Positions 49,229-61,136 of a stretch of 64,000 nucleotides of DNA are shown in pieces (within the stretch, counting starts at the first letter, position 1; each line of letters begins with the position of its first letter). The stretch is from Allodiplogaster sudhausi (Eukaryota; Nematoda; Chromadorea; Rhabditida; Diplogasteridae): assembly GCA_945643635.1 (NCBI GenBank), contig CALZFC010000021.1:1640001-1704000 (forward strand), read 5' to 3'. The notes under the pieces were generated by a model that searched no databases, had not been told where the DNA came from, and was given only the letters and a program-made list of their open reading frames with translations. The position numbers and the translations under genes were made by a program.

Positions 49229-52200
49229 CTGGGTTATCTCTCGGATGAGCTGGACTCGCATCTTCGGTCGGTGAGTCCGCAGGGGTCGCGCTCTCCTCGA
49301 CGCGCTTCCCGCAGTCCGCGACCGCATAAAATGTATGCGCTCATGTCAGCTTTGTGTGTAAACCGTCAATAATTATTTTATAACTTTTTTTCATTAAATG
49401 TTAATCGTCATAAGTAATTGTAACAAATTTTCAAAGATTGCCTCCTACACCCCTACTTGTTTTCGTCTACTTCCTATTGCACACCCTGTGCTTTAGCCTC
49501 CGAAGGCGGATCTGATCGATGCTTGATTAGATCTCTTTGTTGACGCTAAAGTCGCCTGAGGTGCATTATCGTTTCCCTCAATCATGCTCCGCTCTCTTCT
49601 TTCCCAGCTTCTCAGTGCTGTTCTCACCCGAACTTCAGCACATGCTTTTATTCGCCGTTCCCATGCTTCTTCCAGTAAGCAGCTGCTGTTTTGCCACCTA
49701 GCAATGCCGTCATCTCTTATCAGATCGTCTGGGGATGAGAAGAGAGAAACGGCAACGTTTACTTTAAGTAGTTGTTTTGGTTTGGTAATTAGTAATGCTT
49801 TCTCACACAAACGTGGTTACTGTAGTCTACCAGTGAAAAAAATTCTCAAGTATCGCAATTCTGATCTTCTGATCTTCCTTAGAGAAAGGTGATTAAGATG
49901 AGGGTGGAGGGGGAGGCGATTTTATCGGAGAAGCAGGAAAAAGTGCGAAAGAAGAGGAGGAAGAGGGCAGATCGGGAGGTGGAAATGCTGTGATGACGAG
50001 AGATTCGGTGCTTGGCAGGAGTGGGCAAGGGCTCGGAGGGAGAAAAGGAGCCGGACAGCTGACAAGAGTGGCCAGCTACCCTCTATATTCCCTGCTCGAC
50101 TCTTTTCTTCGTTCTCTCTCTCTCCTTCTCTCTCTCTCTCTTTCTTTTCTCTCTTCCTTTCCTAGGCATCACTAGCACTCCACTTCCCGGCTTCTTCTTC
50201 ATATGCTCTTTGCATCTCAACAGATTGTCATCCGTCTTCTATTGATCTTCTACTCTCTTGATATCTCCAGTTCTAATGCTATTTTCTTTCTCCCTGGTCA
50301 CATGTTTCATTTTGAATCTCTTAGTCACCTTCATTCTGCTTTCAGAATGGGCAATCACTGAAGATTGAAGGAGACAATGAAGATTGAGATGACAGGGTGG
50401 TGTGATCAAGGCAGAGAGGTGGAGAAACAGATAGAGAGAGAAAGAGAGAGAGAGAATGAGAGAGGGAGAGAAAGAGAATAAGGTAGTGAATGAGACCAAG
50501 AGCTTAAAATCAGATCAGACGTCATGCACGAGTACTGATGTGCTTCCAGTGTGTCTGTCAGGAACGCCTTCCCATTGACACCTCATAAACTTTAGCGCCT
50601 CAGGATTAGTCTGAGATGGATAGAGAGAGAGAGAGACAGAGAGAAATAGAGAAAGAGGAGCGGTGAGAAAGGAAGAGTAGAAGCTAGCAGCCAATTCAAA
50701 TATGATACACTCCGAAGAAGATGAATGGGACAACGCTTTCGCCAGTTCAAACTACGAACTCGAAGAAACGCACTTTTGTTTAAGCTATGCTAATGAGTAC
50801 ATCACATCCTTTCTCCTCTCATCTTTTCATTTCTTTGCACTCTTCCTTCTCCTTCTCGGGTATACATTTCCATGGTAGATAACGAGAAGCACTTGAGTAC
50901 GGATCATTGAGTCCAGATCGCCTTGATAGATCCTAGTGTTTACGAGCTTCTTATAAGCATGACGTATCTTATACATACTGGGGATACGAATGAGGGGGCA
51001 AAAAAATAGTTTGACAACATATGTAAATTTTTTAACAATTTTTATTTTATTTAAAAAATTAGCATTTCTCAATTGAAGTGAGCCTCCGTCCATCGTGCTG
51101 CACGACTCGCGTCCGAACATTGCGGCATGGCCGGCGCCTCCTGCTCCGCCATCGCTTCAGCATCAGTCGGTGGCCGCCGCCGCAGCAGTCGCGACGGCCG
51201 CTGCTTCAGCCGCAGCGTCCGCGTCCGCGTCCCCCGCTGCGTTGTCGCCCAACTCGATCAAGAGCGGCTACGAGAGCAGCGGCGGCGGCAGCAACAGTGG
51301 CCGCGGCGACCGCAGCGGCAACGAGTACGGCAAGGTCGGCGCGCCCGGCCCCTACGAGGACTACCACGAGCAGAGCGCGCTGCTCGCGATGCTGCGTGCG
51401 GCGGCGAACGGTTTATATGCTTTCAAATCTTTATCTTTTTATTGTATCTTATATTATACGTCAATTCAGAGAGCAGCGGCGCACCGCGCGGCCGCGAATC
51501 AGAGCTGAAGCGAAAGATTCAAACGCTCGAAGACACGGTCGCCGAGTACGAAAGGCAAAAGTACAACGTCATGGGCACGTTCACAGAGTACCGCGAGCGG
51601 GTGCAGGAAAGAGAGAAGAAGCTCGAGGCAGAGTACTCGTCCAAGATTATTCTGCTCTCCGAGGAAGTGCTCTCTGCCAAGAGGGAATTCGAGCAACGGA
51701 TGAAGGCCTTCCAGTCGGTGCAAGTTAGTTGACATCGACTTCTTTCATGTGCATCTGATAGCCACTAACAAGATGTTTACTAGAACCTCGCATTCGAAAA
51801 ATAAAAGATAATAGAATCGTTAGAACCCTTGGAGAATCTGGCCACGCTTATGTTGTTTCTTTCTATTAGCTAAGGTGAACTCAAAAGGATTAAGGTAAGT
51901 AAAAAAGCAAAGAAAAAGTTAAGGATAGGAAAAGTATGGGCCGAACCGGGATTCGAACCCGGGACCTCTCGCACCCGAAGCGAGAATCATACCCCTAGAC
52001 CATCCGGCCACATGCTGGTTTTCCTTAACTTTCTTGATGAGGAAATCGTCTCAGGAGCAGTTCGAGCGAGAGAAGGAACAAGCGTTGGAGAAGCTACGGC
52101 AAGAACATCAGAAGGAGATCCAGCTAATGGAACAGCGATACGCCGACTCGCAAGTGCTTGATCTGCGGCAAAAGTATCTCATAGAGATACGAAATCTCGA

Positions 52201-55200
52201 GGAGGAGCGGTTAGCATCATTGAGTAGTTCTTTTCTTCACTTTTGCATGCCTTCTTACTTTTAGTTATTGAATTACTATTATAATTCTCTTCAATTTCGT
52301 TGATTTTTAGCAAGTCATTACGAGCGGAGCGCGAGCAGCTGGGCGAGCAGTTCGAGATGAAGCTTCGCCGCGCGCAGACTCTCTACGAGACGGAGCTGAG
52401 TGCCGCCAAGATGCTCTACACCAAGGAGCTTGAGGCGCTGCGCGACCACGAAGACGCACTCAAGGAGGAGCTGCTTGCTAGGTCTCTAACAGGGGCGTAC
52501 TCCACTTATAAAGGGTTTATTCTGATAAATGAGGTCTATTTCGATAAAATCAATGGGTAACAAATGACAAAAACGTTGTAATTAAGACAAGACGAATTCC
52601 ACGACCGACTACAGGAACTTCAGCATCAGAACAAAAGGAGTAGAGACGAGCTTGCTACTTGTAAAAACGAGGTAGTATTTACATTTCACTGCGCACTCCT
52701 ATGTTCAACCGTTACCAAGAACAGAAATCCATTTAGGTGACAGCGCTAGAGAAGAAATTGCACTCAAAGGAAGCAGAAGTTCAACAGATAAGCCAAGAGG
52801 TTTGTTGTGCTGTCTCATATTAATCGAACAAAGATAATGAAGGCACCGATAGTGAGAAAGAAAAATAATTGAGCTGACGTCTAGACAACTGCTTACCGCT
52901 TCCGGGAAAACTTAAATGTGTATCGGGCAAGATTAAACGTGGGAGCTGTAATTGTTGAAGCTGAAACTGTCTCGGAACACTAGCAGTAAACCAAAAAGAA
53001 AAAAAGCTAATGATGTGCGACCAAAAAGATCAAAGCAGAATTGAATTTTTTTTAGCTGGAGGAGGCTCGAAATGAGACGAATGATTCGCTGAGACGCCTG
53101 GCGGAAATGGACACTGAGTTGGAGCAGACGCAGGAGAAGTACCAGAAGCAGGAAGAGGAGCTGAGGAGAAAGTCGAGTGGGTTACGCACAGAATGACGTG
53201 TCTTCTGCAGAGGGATCTTCAATGTTTCAGGCCTTCTCGATGCTGCCGAAGCGGCGCGCTCAAAGCTCGAAGCCGTGATTCGTGACCTCAAGGCCGAAGT
53301 CAAGACGCTCCGTAATAAGGTGGACTTTCTCGAGACGGAGCGAGTGAATCTGCAGAGCCAGAGCGAGAGCCAGACTCAGCTTCAGAACTCGCAAGTCAAC
53401 GCACTCGAAGCGGTCAGAATTTCAGTAAGTAGAGCGAGTCCAAGATGACGCATTTCGAGACGTTCTCTCCCTATTCCAGATACGGAGTATTCTGAGTCTT
53501 CAGGTGCTGGAGTCAATGACCAAGGAGAAGGAGTCGACCAAGGAGCACTATGAGAGTCTCTTGAGTCGAGAGCGGCAGCAAGCCGAAGCGAGGGAGCACT
53601 CCATGAAGAAGGAGTTCGCATCCAAGCTCAACGAGCTCGAAGAGCAGTACACCACACTCAAGGAGGAACTCGAGCACTCGGCCCGCCTTGACAAGGACGA
53701 CATCAGAGAGGTTGAACAATGGAGGACCAAAATGGGGCTATCCACGTGATGGAATACAACAAGTACAGACGATGATTTATGCAGGCAACTCAACACGAGA
53801 TCGAGAGCCTGAAGGCGGAACGAAATCTCCTGGCCTCGCAGGTGGCCGCGCTACATGCCAGATACATTGACGACAATGACGACAAGGTGAGGAATACGTT
53901 GTACAACTAAATGTTAACTCCGAAAAATTAACGCTAGCAAACAAACACTGTTAAAAGTTTTATAAGTGAAACTTTCAAAAATTGAGGATATACCGAATAT
54001 GGAAAACATTGCTCCCATATGTCAGGACGGCATCGACGAGCAGCTGGCGAAGCTGCTGAGCGACTCGGCGACCTTGACCGTTACGCTCGAGGAGACGCGT
54101 CAGCGGCTCGCGACTCGCGACACCGATGTCGCTGAGCTGCAGCGCAAGCTCGAGCAGGAGCACCAGATCACGCAAGATCAGCTCATGGTCATCCGAGATG
54201 AGATCAGGCTAGTGCACTTTTTCTGCAACTGCGAGATTAACATTCGCAACATTCAGTCGAGCTTTAAGAGATATCCGAGGATCATGAGTTCAGCTTTCCT
54301 TTGTTCTTTGATTCTCATCTGCTCTATTCTATTGTTGGAATGCGGATTTAATATTCCTCACAAGAAGGAAAGTAAAAGCTACTGGATATTGCTTAAACCT
54401 TCCTCATGAAATGGATACTGCGAGACCGAATCCGATTAAACATCGCGTTCACACATCATGCATGTGTACATATTCTAATTTACTCTTTTTTCCATCTTCT
54501 CGAATTAGATTAGATTCGTCATGTCCGATGTTTACTCTTGCCATATACATACATACGTATAGAATCGAAAAAAAGACTCTGACTGGTAATGGGTTTGTTA
54601 GAATTGGCTGAAATTTGTAGGTTGTTTCGAAGCAGCGTAACAGTTTGACGTCTTCAACTCAACAAGGATAGATAATTCAGCAACACATTTCAGAACGATA
54701 AATAATGGACGGGAATAAAAAAAAAATAATTTGTATAATTTCAGACATGAGCTCGAGAGTGCGACCGAGTTCAAGAAGCATGGCGCAGAGATTGTGGAAC
54801 TCCACTCCAAGGTTGGATGCGTTCGTGATTTCATTCATTGCCGCGTTTCAACTCATTCATTTATTAGGAATGGCATTTATATTTGTTTCCTCCCTTTATC
54901 ACTATTTGAAGTTGGAAAAGTGCTCAAAAGTAACACGAGGATTAAGAAGGAGAAAAGATAATACAGAGATATCCAATTAAGCATTTTGTTTTTAAACGTG
55001 AGATCAGTATGATGTGGGCGTATTATTCTCAGAGGACAACGGCATAAGGCAGCATTCTCATGGTCAGCAGCTGAAAAGAATTCTAGAAGTCTCATTGTCA
55101 CATGACGTTTTTGTGTTGTTTGTAGTAATATGATCTGTGTAGGAAACGTCTGAAGCAAAAGGGAGGAGGGTGGATTTGTCATGATACCCAATTAGTGATA

Positions 55201-57585
55201 AAAATATTTCAAAAGAACGCAAACATCATGGAAATGATATCTTCATCTATGCTGGAACGATAACAAAGTTCATGGCCAGGTCATACCTAAAAATAAATGT
55301 ACGTGAATGTCCCTGTTCTGCAGATTGCTGAGCTGGAGCTTCAGTGTGAGAAAGACGAACAAGAGATCGAAACATCGGAATCGCGTAGAAAAGAGCTCGA
55401 AATTGAAAAGGCAAGCGCACACAATTTATTATCTTAAAAATTCTGACCGATTCTCTAATTCCTAGTCAATTTTTTCGTGTTTATAATTGAATTAATGGAG
55501 GTCGATCAATTGCAAATAATTAATGCTGCAATGTAAGTATTCGATCTCATTCTCGCGTGTTATTTCTCAGGCCAAAAAATCCTGTGCTTGAAAATACCAC
55601 GCACGAATGAGAGTGCGAAGGACTGCGACAATTTAAAATCACAGCTAATTTTCGGTCATCGCCTTCCTTTAAATTGGCACCGAAAATGTGTACAAATATC
55701 CAGGAGCAGCTTCGCAGTGCCGTTCAAAAGCTGAGCGAGCAGATCGAGAAATGCCGGAAGGAGGCGGATGTACGTCTCAAAGAGGCCATCGCTCAGAACG
55801 AACGCCAACTCAGAAGTGCGTGATCATTCTCCATCCACTTCGACAATTATGAAAGTTTTTTTTTCACTTCTTAGAACAGTTCGACGCCGAGCTCAAGGAC
55901 GCGCTGAAGAAGGAAGCCGAGAAGGCGTCAGTGAGTCAGGATGACGAATCTGAGCGTGACGATGAAGTTTGACATTTTTTTAAAAGATTAAGCTTTAATA
56001 TAAAGTAAGGGAAAACAATTAAAATTGAAGGTCTCCTCTCTCCACGATGAGATCGACAGACTCACGGAGGCGCGTGTGGCTGACGAAGACAAGATCATGA
56101 AGCTGAAGGTATTCATCTACTTATATGTGTCCACTGCAATTATAACATCGTTTCTCTATCAATTCATCAACTACAGTTACAAATGATTACAATTATATGC
56201 AATTTGAGAGCAAATGCGATGAGCTCCTCGTAGAAATGGACTGCATCAAGGACGAACTCGAGCAGAAGAACGAGCGCATTGAAAGCATCAACAAGACGAG
56301 TGAAGAGAGCAAGTGCGTACTGTACTTGTCGTTTTGAGACCAACGTTTAAAAAACTCAAAGGATTGCTGGATCACTTAATTGCACTTGCAGAAGCCAGGA
56401 ATCGCGCACGATTGAGAAGCTTGAAGCGCGTCTGAAGACATCGGCAGACGAGCACGCGGCTGCCATCTCCGCGTTGCAAGCCGAGAGGAGCGAGCAGAGC
56501 AGACGAGTCGAACAGCTCGAGCACGCTCTCCGCGGTCTCGAGGAATCGGCTGTCTTGGAGGATGACAAGTATATGTTTGCGCATTGTTGCTTTACAAAAG
56601 GAATTTAAAAAGTATATTTATGTTCTTTTTAACCAAGCAGCTGCACAAATTGGAAGCATTCATTCTGTATAAAAAAGACTTGCACCGCTAGACTAGAATT
56701 GTTTTGTCTATAATAGGCCGTCGCTGTCCGATGGCGGCTGTCAAACGGACGAAATCGAAACGGCGGCGCCCATTGCCATCATTGACTTGGCGAGAGAGGC
56801 CGAGCTGAAGGGGAAGATTGGCGAGCTGGAAGCAAGGCTCGATCAGAAGGAACGGCTTGTCAGAGACCTCATGGAGCGCATCCAGAATGGAGACGAGCCG
56901 AGGAGCGAGGCTAACGATGTCTACAAGAAGAAGGACAGATCGGTTGGTTGGAGAGGGAATGAGAGAGAGAGGGAGTGAGAGAGAGAAAGAGACGATTCTT
57001 CAACAGCAAAGCGTCGGCGGCGAGCACGCGATGAAGTGTCAGAAGGCGGCGAGCAAGCTGCACAACATGGTCAACTCGCTGACGGAGAAGAAGGAGCGAA
57101 AGGAGGAAGAGACGGCGGCCAAGAAAAAGGAAGCCGACGAGAAGAAGGCCGCCAAGGAGTACGCCGCTTATGAGAAGAATTGTTTTAACCGATTTCATAC
57201 TTAAAATATTTAAAACATTTATATTGAACCTCTTGAACTGTAATATTGCTTCACTAGTGCGAAGGAGAAGAGCCAAGCAGCTCAGCGTTCAAAGTCGCCA
57301 AGTCTTCTTAGCCGCCTACGAGAGCGAAGTCCAAAGGCAAAGTCTCCCTCGATCGATCCATCAATATCCTCGTCAAGCAGGTTCTTCATCAATAAAAGAT
57401 CAATCTATATTTATGTTTGCTCTAATTTGAGGAATCTTCTCTCTCCTTCCGATGCCGAGATCGACCGCCGCTCTCCGTCGCGGCCTCTCTTCAGTCGAAA
57501 CAGCAAGAAAGAGCCGACGAGGGAGGCGTCGGCGCTGCCCGTTCCCCCTGCAGACTCTGGCAGGCGACCGGCCTGGAAGTTCTAA
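49229..57585 (+). CDS. FAM184-family long coiled-coil protein
   Basis: Exons in phase: 49229-49332, 51079-51410, 51470-51723, 52055-52209, 52311-52481, 52587-52671, 52737-52799, 53056-53176, 53231-53424, 53480-53710, 53785-53886, 54026-54207, 54745-54811, 55324-55410, 55704-55815, 55875-55930, 56031-56108, 56209-56312, 56392-56568, 56717-56942. Then 57007 to about 57180, about 57258-57380 and 57432-57585 (last joins less sure). The product is roughly 1,100 residues and almost wholly coiled coil after an Ala/Ser/Gly-rich N-terminus. Resemblance to vertebrate FAM184A rests on ordered matches: RKIQTLED, then EYRERVQ, EFEQRMKAFQSVQ, EQFEREKEQALEKLRQEHQK, near the C-terminus ELEARLDQKERLVRDLMERI, and an aromatic end RRPAWKF. 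FAM184 function is poorly known. Two introns (54208-54744, 55411-55703) use GC donors. A tRNA gene lies in the 51724-52054 intron. Confidence 0.8.
51938..52009 (-). tRNA. tRNA-Pro (anticodon CGG)
   Basis: On the minus strand the 72 bases fold as a cloverleaf. The 7-bp acceptor stem is GGCCGGA with TTCGGCC (one G-T). The D arm starts GTCTAGGGGTATG, the anticodon stem is CTCGC/GCGAG with loop TTCGGGT (anticodon CGG), and the T arm is CCGGG-TTCGAAT-CCCGG. The discriminator is C and there is no encoded CCA, as expected for a nuclear gene. It lies antisense inside an intron of the FAM184-like gene and has no intron of its own. Internal A and B boxes are intact, so it is probably functional. Confidence 0.95.
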
Positions 57586-57669
57586 AAGCGTCGTCTTTCT
57601 CTCTTCCCATCCAGCTCACAATGCCATTCATTCACTTCCAGTCCTCTCTTAAAGTCAACATTCATTCAT

Positions 57670-57676
57670 CTCTCTT

Positions 57677-57711
<35 letters not shown>

Positions 57712-57714
57712 TTC
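57670..57714 (+). repeat. (CT)n microsatellite
   Basis: CT repeat with two TTT interruptions, just after the FAM184-like stop. Confidence 0.9.
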
Positions 57715-57980
57715 TAAAAACTCCCCTTAAGCCCACGTTGATTGTGCTGTGCTGACGCTGTGAGACCAGACTGCCATTTATATATGAAAACAAAAAAATT
57801 TGTTTCAATGTTTTATGGTGCGCAGCGGTCGCAGTGAATCTTGTACGGCGTACATGTACAGATAAAGAATGATATTTCAATGATTACGATATTCACATCT
57901 ACAAGATTCGTTGTACTTCAAGGAATGATCTCAAAGAATCAAAGACATCAAATTGCTATTCTGGTGAGAGAGGCGAACTG

Positions 57981-58039
57981 CATACATATGAACATACATA
58001 CATACATATATGTATGTATTATGTATGTATGTATGTATG
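57981..58039. repeat. (CATA)n/(TATG)n inverted tetranucleotide repeat
   Basis: CATA units followed directly by TATG units, so the block is largely self-complementary and can form a hairpin. Confidence 0.9.
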
Positions 58040-58154
58040 ACATCACGGCCAGGGCCATTTCCTAAACAGATATGATTTTCAAGATTATACTCAAAAACTA
58101 GAACAATAATGTAGTAGCTGGGACCTGTTTGTTCCATATTAGTGTACTAATTGA

Positions 58155-58310
58155 GTGCCCTACTTATTGGTGAACTTCGTGTTCTTGAACATCAACAACC
58201 TCCAGCCCCACTGATGAACTGCTTTTCTTCTCGGGCTGCAGTTGAGATTTCGGCCAAAACTGTTTGGGAGAATCAATTTGCGTTCCTTTATTTTAGTGCA
58301 ATAATGAAAG
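58155..58310 (+). pseudogene. decayed duplicate of the FAAH N-terminal anchor exon
   Basis: This stretch matches 58756 to about 58935 base for base over most of its length. Shared blocks include TTGGTGAACTTC/CTGGTGAACTTC, TCTCGGGCTGCAG/ACTCGGGCTGCTG, TTCGGCCAAAACTGT/TTCGGGCCAATACTGT and the trailing CTTTATTTTA. It lacks about 20 bases in the middle, breaking the frame that encodes the hydrophobic anchor in the intact exon. It looks like a local tandem duplication that has since decayed. Confidence 0.75.
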
Positions 58311-61088
58311 ATGACGCAGCAGTACCGAGAAAGTCAGAAAGAAAATTAATAATGAAAAGAAATGTGGGAAGCGGAGAAGGAAGAGTTTTCATTCACTGGC
58401 GTTGACTGCGCTTGGAATGCAACATTCATTCTTCTTCTCCATCCTTTGTTCGGAATTAATACTTTGTCGGTTATATCTCAAAATATCTTTAATTTCAGCA
58501 TATTATGCTGACAAAGAGCAGCTTCTGGGAACTCATTGCTCAAGGTGAAGGAACATCCATTTTGTACAACAATGTACAAGCACACATTATCCTTTTTCTT
58601 CCGTCATTTCCATAAATGTTCATCCATTCAGGCTTATCATTTGATGTATTTATTGCCTAATTTTAAACCTTTATCTAATTTCTTTGAACTTCGTTATATC
58701 TTTGATAAATTAGTTAGTGGTAATTCGAGTTCAGTTTTCCTTCTCATCCTTCTAGTGTACTACTTGCTGGTGAACTTCTCGTTCTGGTTCTACAACAGCT
58801 TCCAGTCGCGCCGCTGTGTCCCTCGACCTCGAGATGAACTTCTTTTCCTCTCTGCTACTCGGGCTGCTGCTGCAATTCGGGCCAATACTGTCGGGTGGTT
58901 TTAATTCGAGCTACTTTATTTTAATAAATTATTAGGACTGAATGCGCTTTGCATATCAAATAAACTTCTCTTGCCATTAACGATTATTTATATCAATTAT
59001 TTTAGATAACAAGCACGCAGTTGATGGAAGCGTATATTGCAAGAATCAAAGAAGTAAATCTGATGATTAATGCGGTTGCAGACTCCGATTACGAGATGTC
59101 GCTAAAGAAAGCAGCTGAGGTGCCTAGTAATTTGCATACATTGGTATTTCTTCTTTTGTTTAGGGCCAAATGAAAATAAATGGCAGAGTTTCTCTGAAAG
59201 GTTGATGCGCTGATCGCTGCCGCTGACTGCGGAACACTTTCACGGGTTTGTTGAATTAAGCGGGTTCTTTTTAACAAATTTATTTCATTCATATTGACAG
59301 TGTATAGGATATAAGTTGACGTATTTCGGACTCCTGTCCTCTCCTCGGCGTTCCTTTCACTGCAAAGGATTCTGTCGCTGTGGCTGGACGCCGTCTCTCC
59401 TTTGGCATTCTTGCGAGACGAAACGGCAAGGCGGATCGAAATGCGGAAGTTATTGATCGGTCAGAGAGAGTAGTTTAGAAATTTTTGTTTTGTCATATAA
59501 TATTCTCCTGTTTGGTTTAGCATGGAAGCTGCTGGCGCAATCTTTCTTTCGCTTACAACCGTCCCTGAGATGCTGCTCGCACTTGAGACGACGAATCCAA
59601 TCGATGGAGTGACACGCAACGCGTATGATACGCGACGCGTGTGCGGCGGGTCATCCGGAGGGGAGGGTGCACTCCTTGGGGCAGCCGCTTCGGTGGTTAG
59701 CACTTTCGGATGCACCTCTTTCTCTCGCCAGCTCTCTCTTTCTCCCAACAGTGTATTAATTTTCTTTATTTTAGAGAGTGCAATGACACTTAAACTTTCA
59801 TGTACACATGTGACGTTTCATCGTGGCAGTCTAAGTTAAGTAGGACTTACATGGAGACCTCTTCAGATAGGAATTGGCACAGACCTTGGAGGGAGCATCC
59901 GCTATCCCGCTTTCTGTGGTGGCGTCTTCGGCTTTATGCCTTCTCCAGGTTGAGAGTGGGGAGCTAGGATATATGAATAAATCTATTCAAAAAAGAATAA
60001 ATAGCTAAATTGAAAAAGTCTCCTAACACAAATTGATGTATGTATATATATAGGAAGGGTCCCATGGACCGGAATAGCTCCTCCTGCGGGTGTCTCCGAC
60101 TACATGTCGCTTCAGATGATACGATGCGGTCCTCTCTGCCGCTACGCTGAAGATCTTCCGCTCATGTACAAACTAATATTGTGTTCCACCAAACCTGACT
60201 TTTGTAAACAACATTTTGGAATTGATAATACACAACAGGTCATGAGCGGAAGCGATGAGGAATTGGTGGACGAAAAATATGAAGGGATGCCACCTCGTCT
60301 GTTCTTCATTGAAGACTATGAGTATGCAAGCGAACGAACAAGTTCGTTGATGAAGAAAGCGCTGCATAAGGTTTTATATATCCTTCAAGCAAAATGACGT
60401 GATAAATCCTTGGTTGTAGGCAGTTTCATTTCTCGAAAAGAGGCATGTCGCGTGTGCGGTCCAGTTGCGGTTGCCTGCCAGTCAATTCATCTTCGAAATC
60501 TATATGTCATCATTAGGCGAAGGACAGATTTCTACAACAATTCCAAACTTTTGGAATTAAGTCGCGACGGAAGAGGTAAGAGTGGTCAAATATCGATTTT
60601 CGTTTTCGATGTCTCTTAATTAGACAAAATATGCAGTATGTCTCAAAGCTGTCGTTGAGGAACACGCCAACAGCAGTGTGCTCCGTGAAATGCTGCTCGC
60701 CGTGTGGAACGGTGGCATCAGTGACACGCATGCGGCACATCCAGGGAAACGGCGTCGACCCTCAAGTAACTGACACTGCTCCACGAACCCTCACTTTGTA
60801 TTTTTTTTCCAAGAATAGGCTAGTTGACGTCACCTACACACAGAAAAAAATGTTATGCACAAAAAATGTTATGGAAAAATGTTCCGTGGAGATGTTACGC
60901 TGAGAAAAACATGTGATGTTTTCTCCCGGGTGAGCGTCGCCTTCTCTTAAGAAAAAAAACGTAACATTTTTTGTATATACCTGGATGATACGTGGAGCGC
61001 TACATTTGGGCATGCACAAAAATGTTACGTTTGGCCGGAATGGCCGCCGAGCGTAGGGAGAGAGCCGCCTCCAAAGAGCGAAGTGGGG

Positions 61089-61136
61089 ATCACGTCCGAT
61101 CTGGCAAGTTAAGCAACGTCGAGCGTCGACACTTAT
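61089..61136 (+). repeat. 5S rRNA-derived segment
   Basis: It contains GTCCGATCTGGCAAGTTAAG followed by CAACGTCGAG, matching the box-A/intermediate-element region of animal 5S rRNA. From memory, the CTGGCAAGTTAAGCAACG spelling is the nematode form. The 5' end of 5S and the TACTTGGATCGGAGAC region are missing or diverged, so this is not a functional 5S gene. It is best explained as a polymerase III promoter module inside the mobile element. Confidence 0.7.

Larger units (their letters stand above)
57586..58504. other. spacer between FAM184-like and FAAH-like genes
   Basis: Contains a CT run (57670-57714), a tetranucleotide inverted repeat (57981-58039) and a decayed copy of the FAAH membrane-anchor exon (58155-58310). 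No intact coding exon. Confidence 0.7.
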
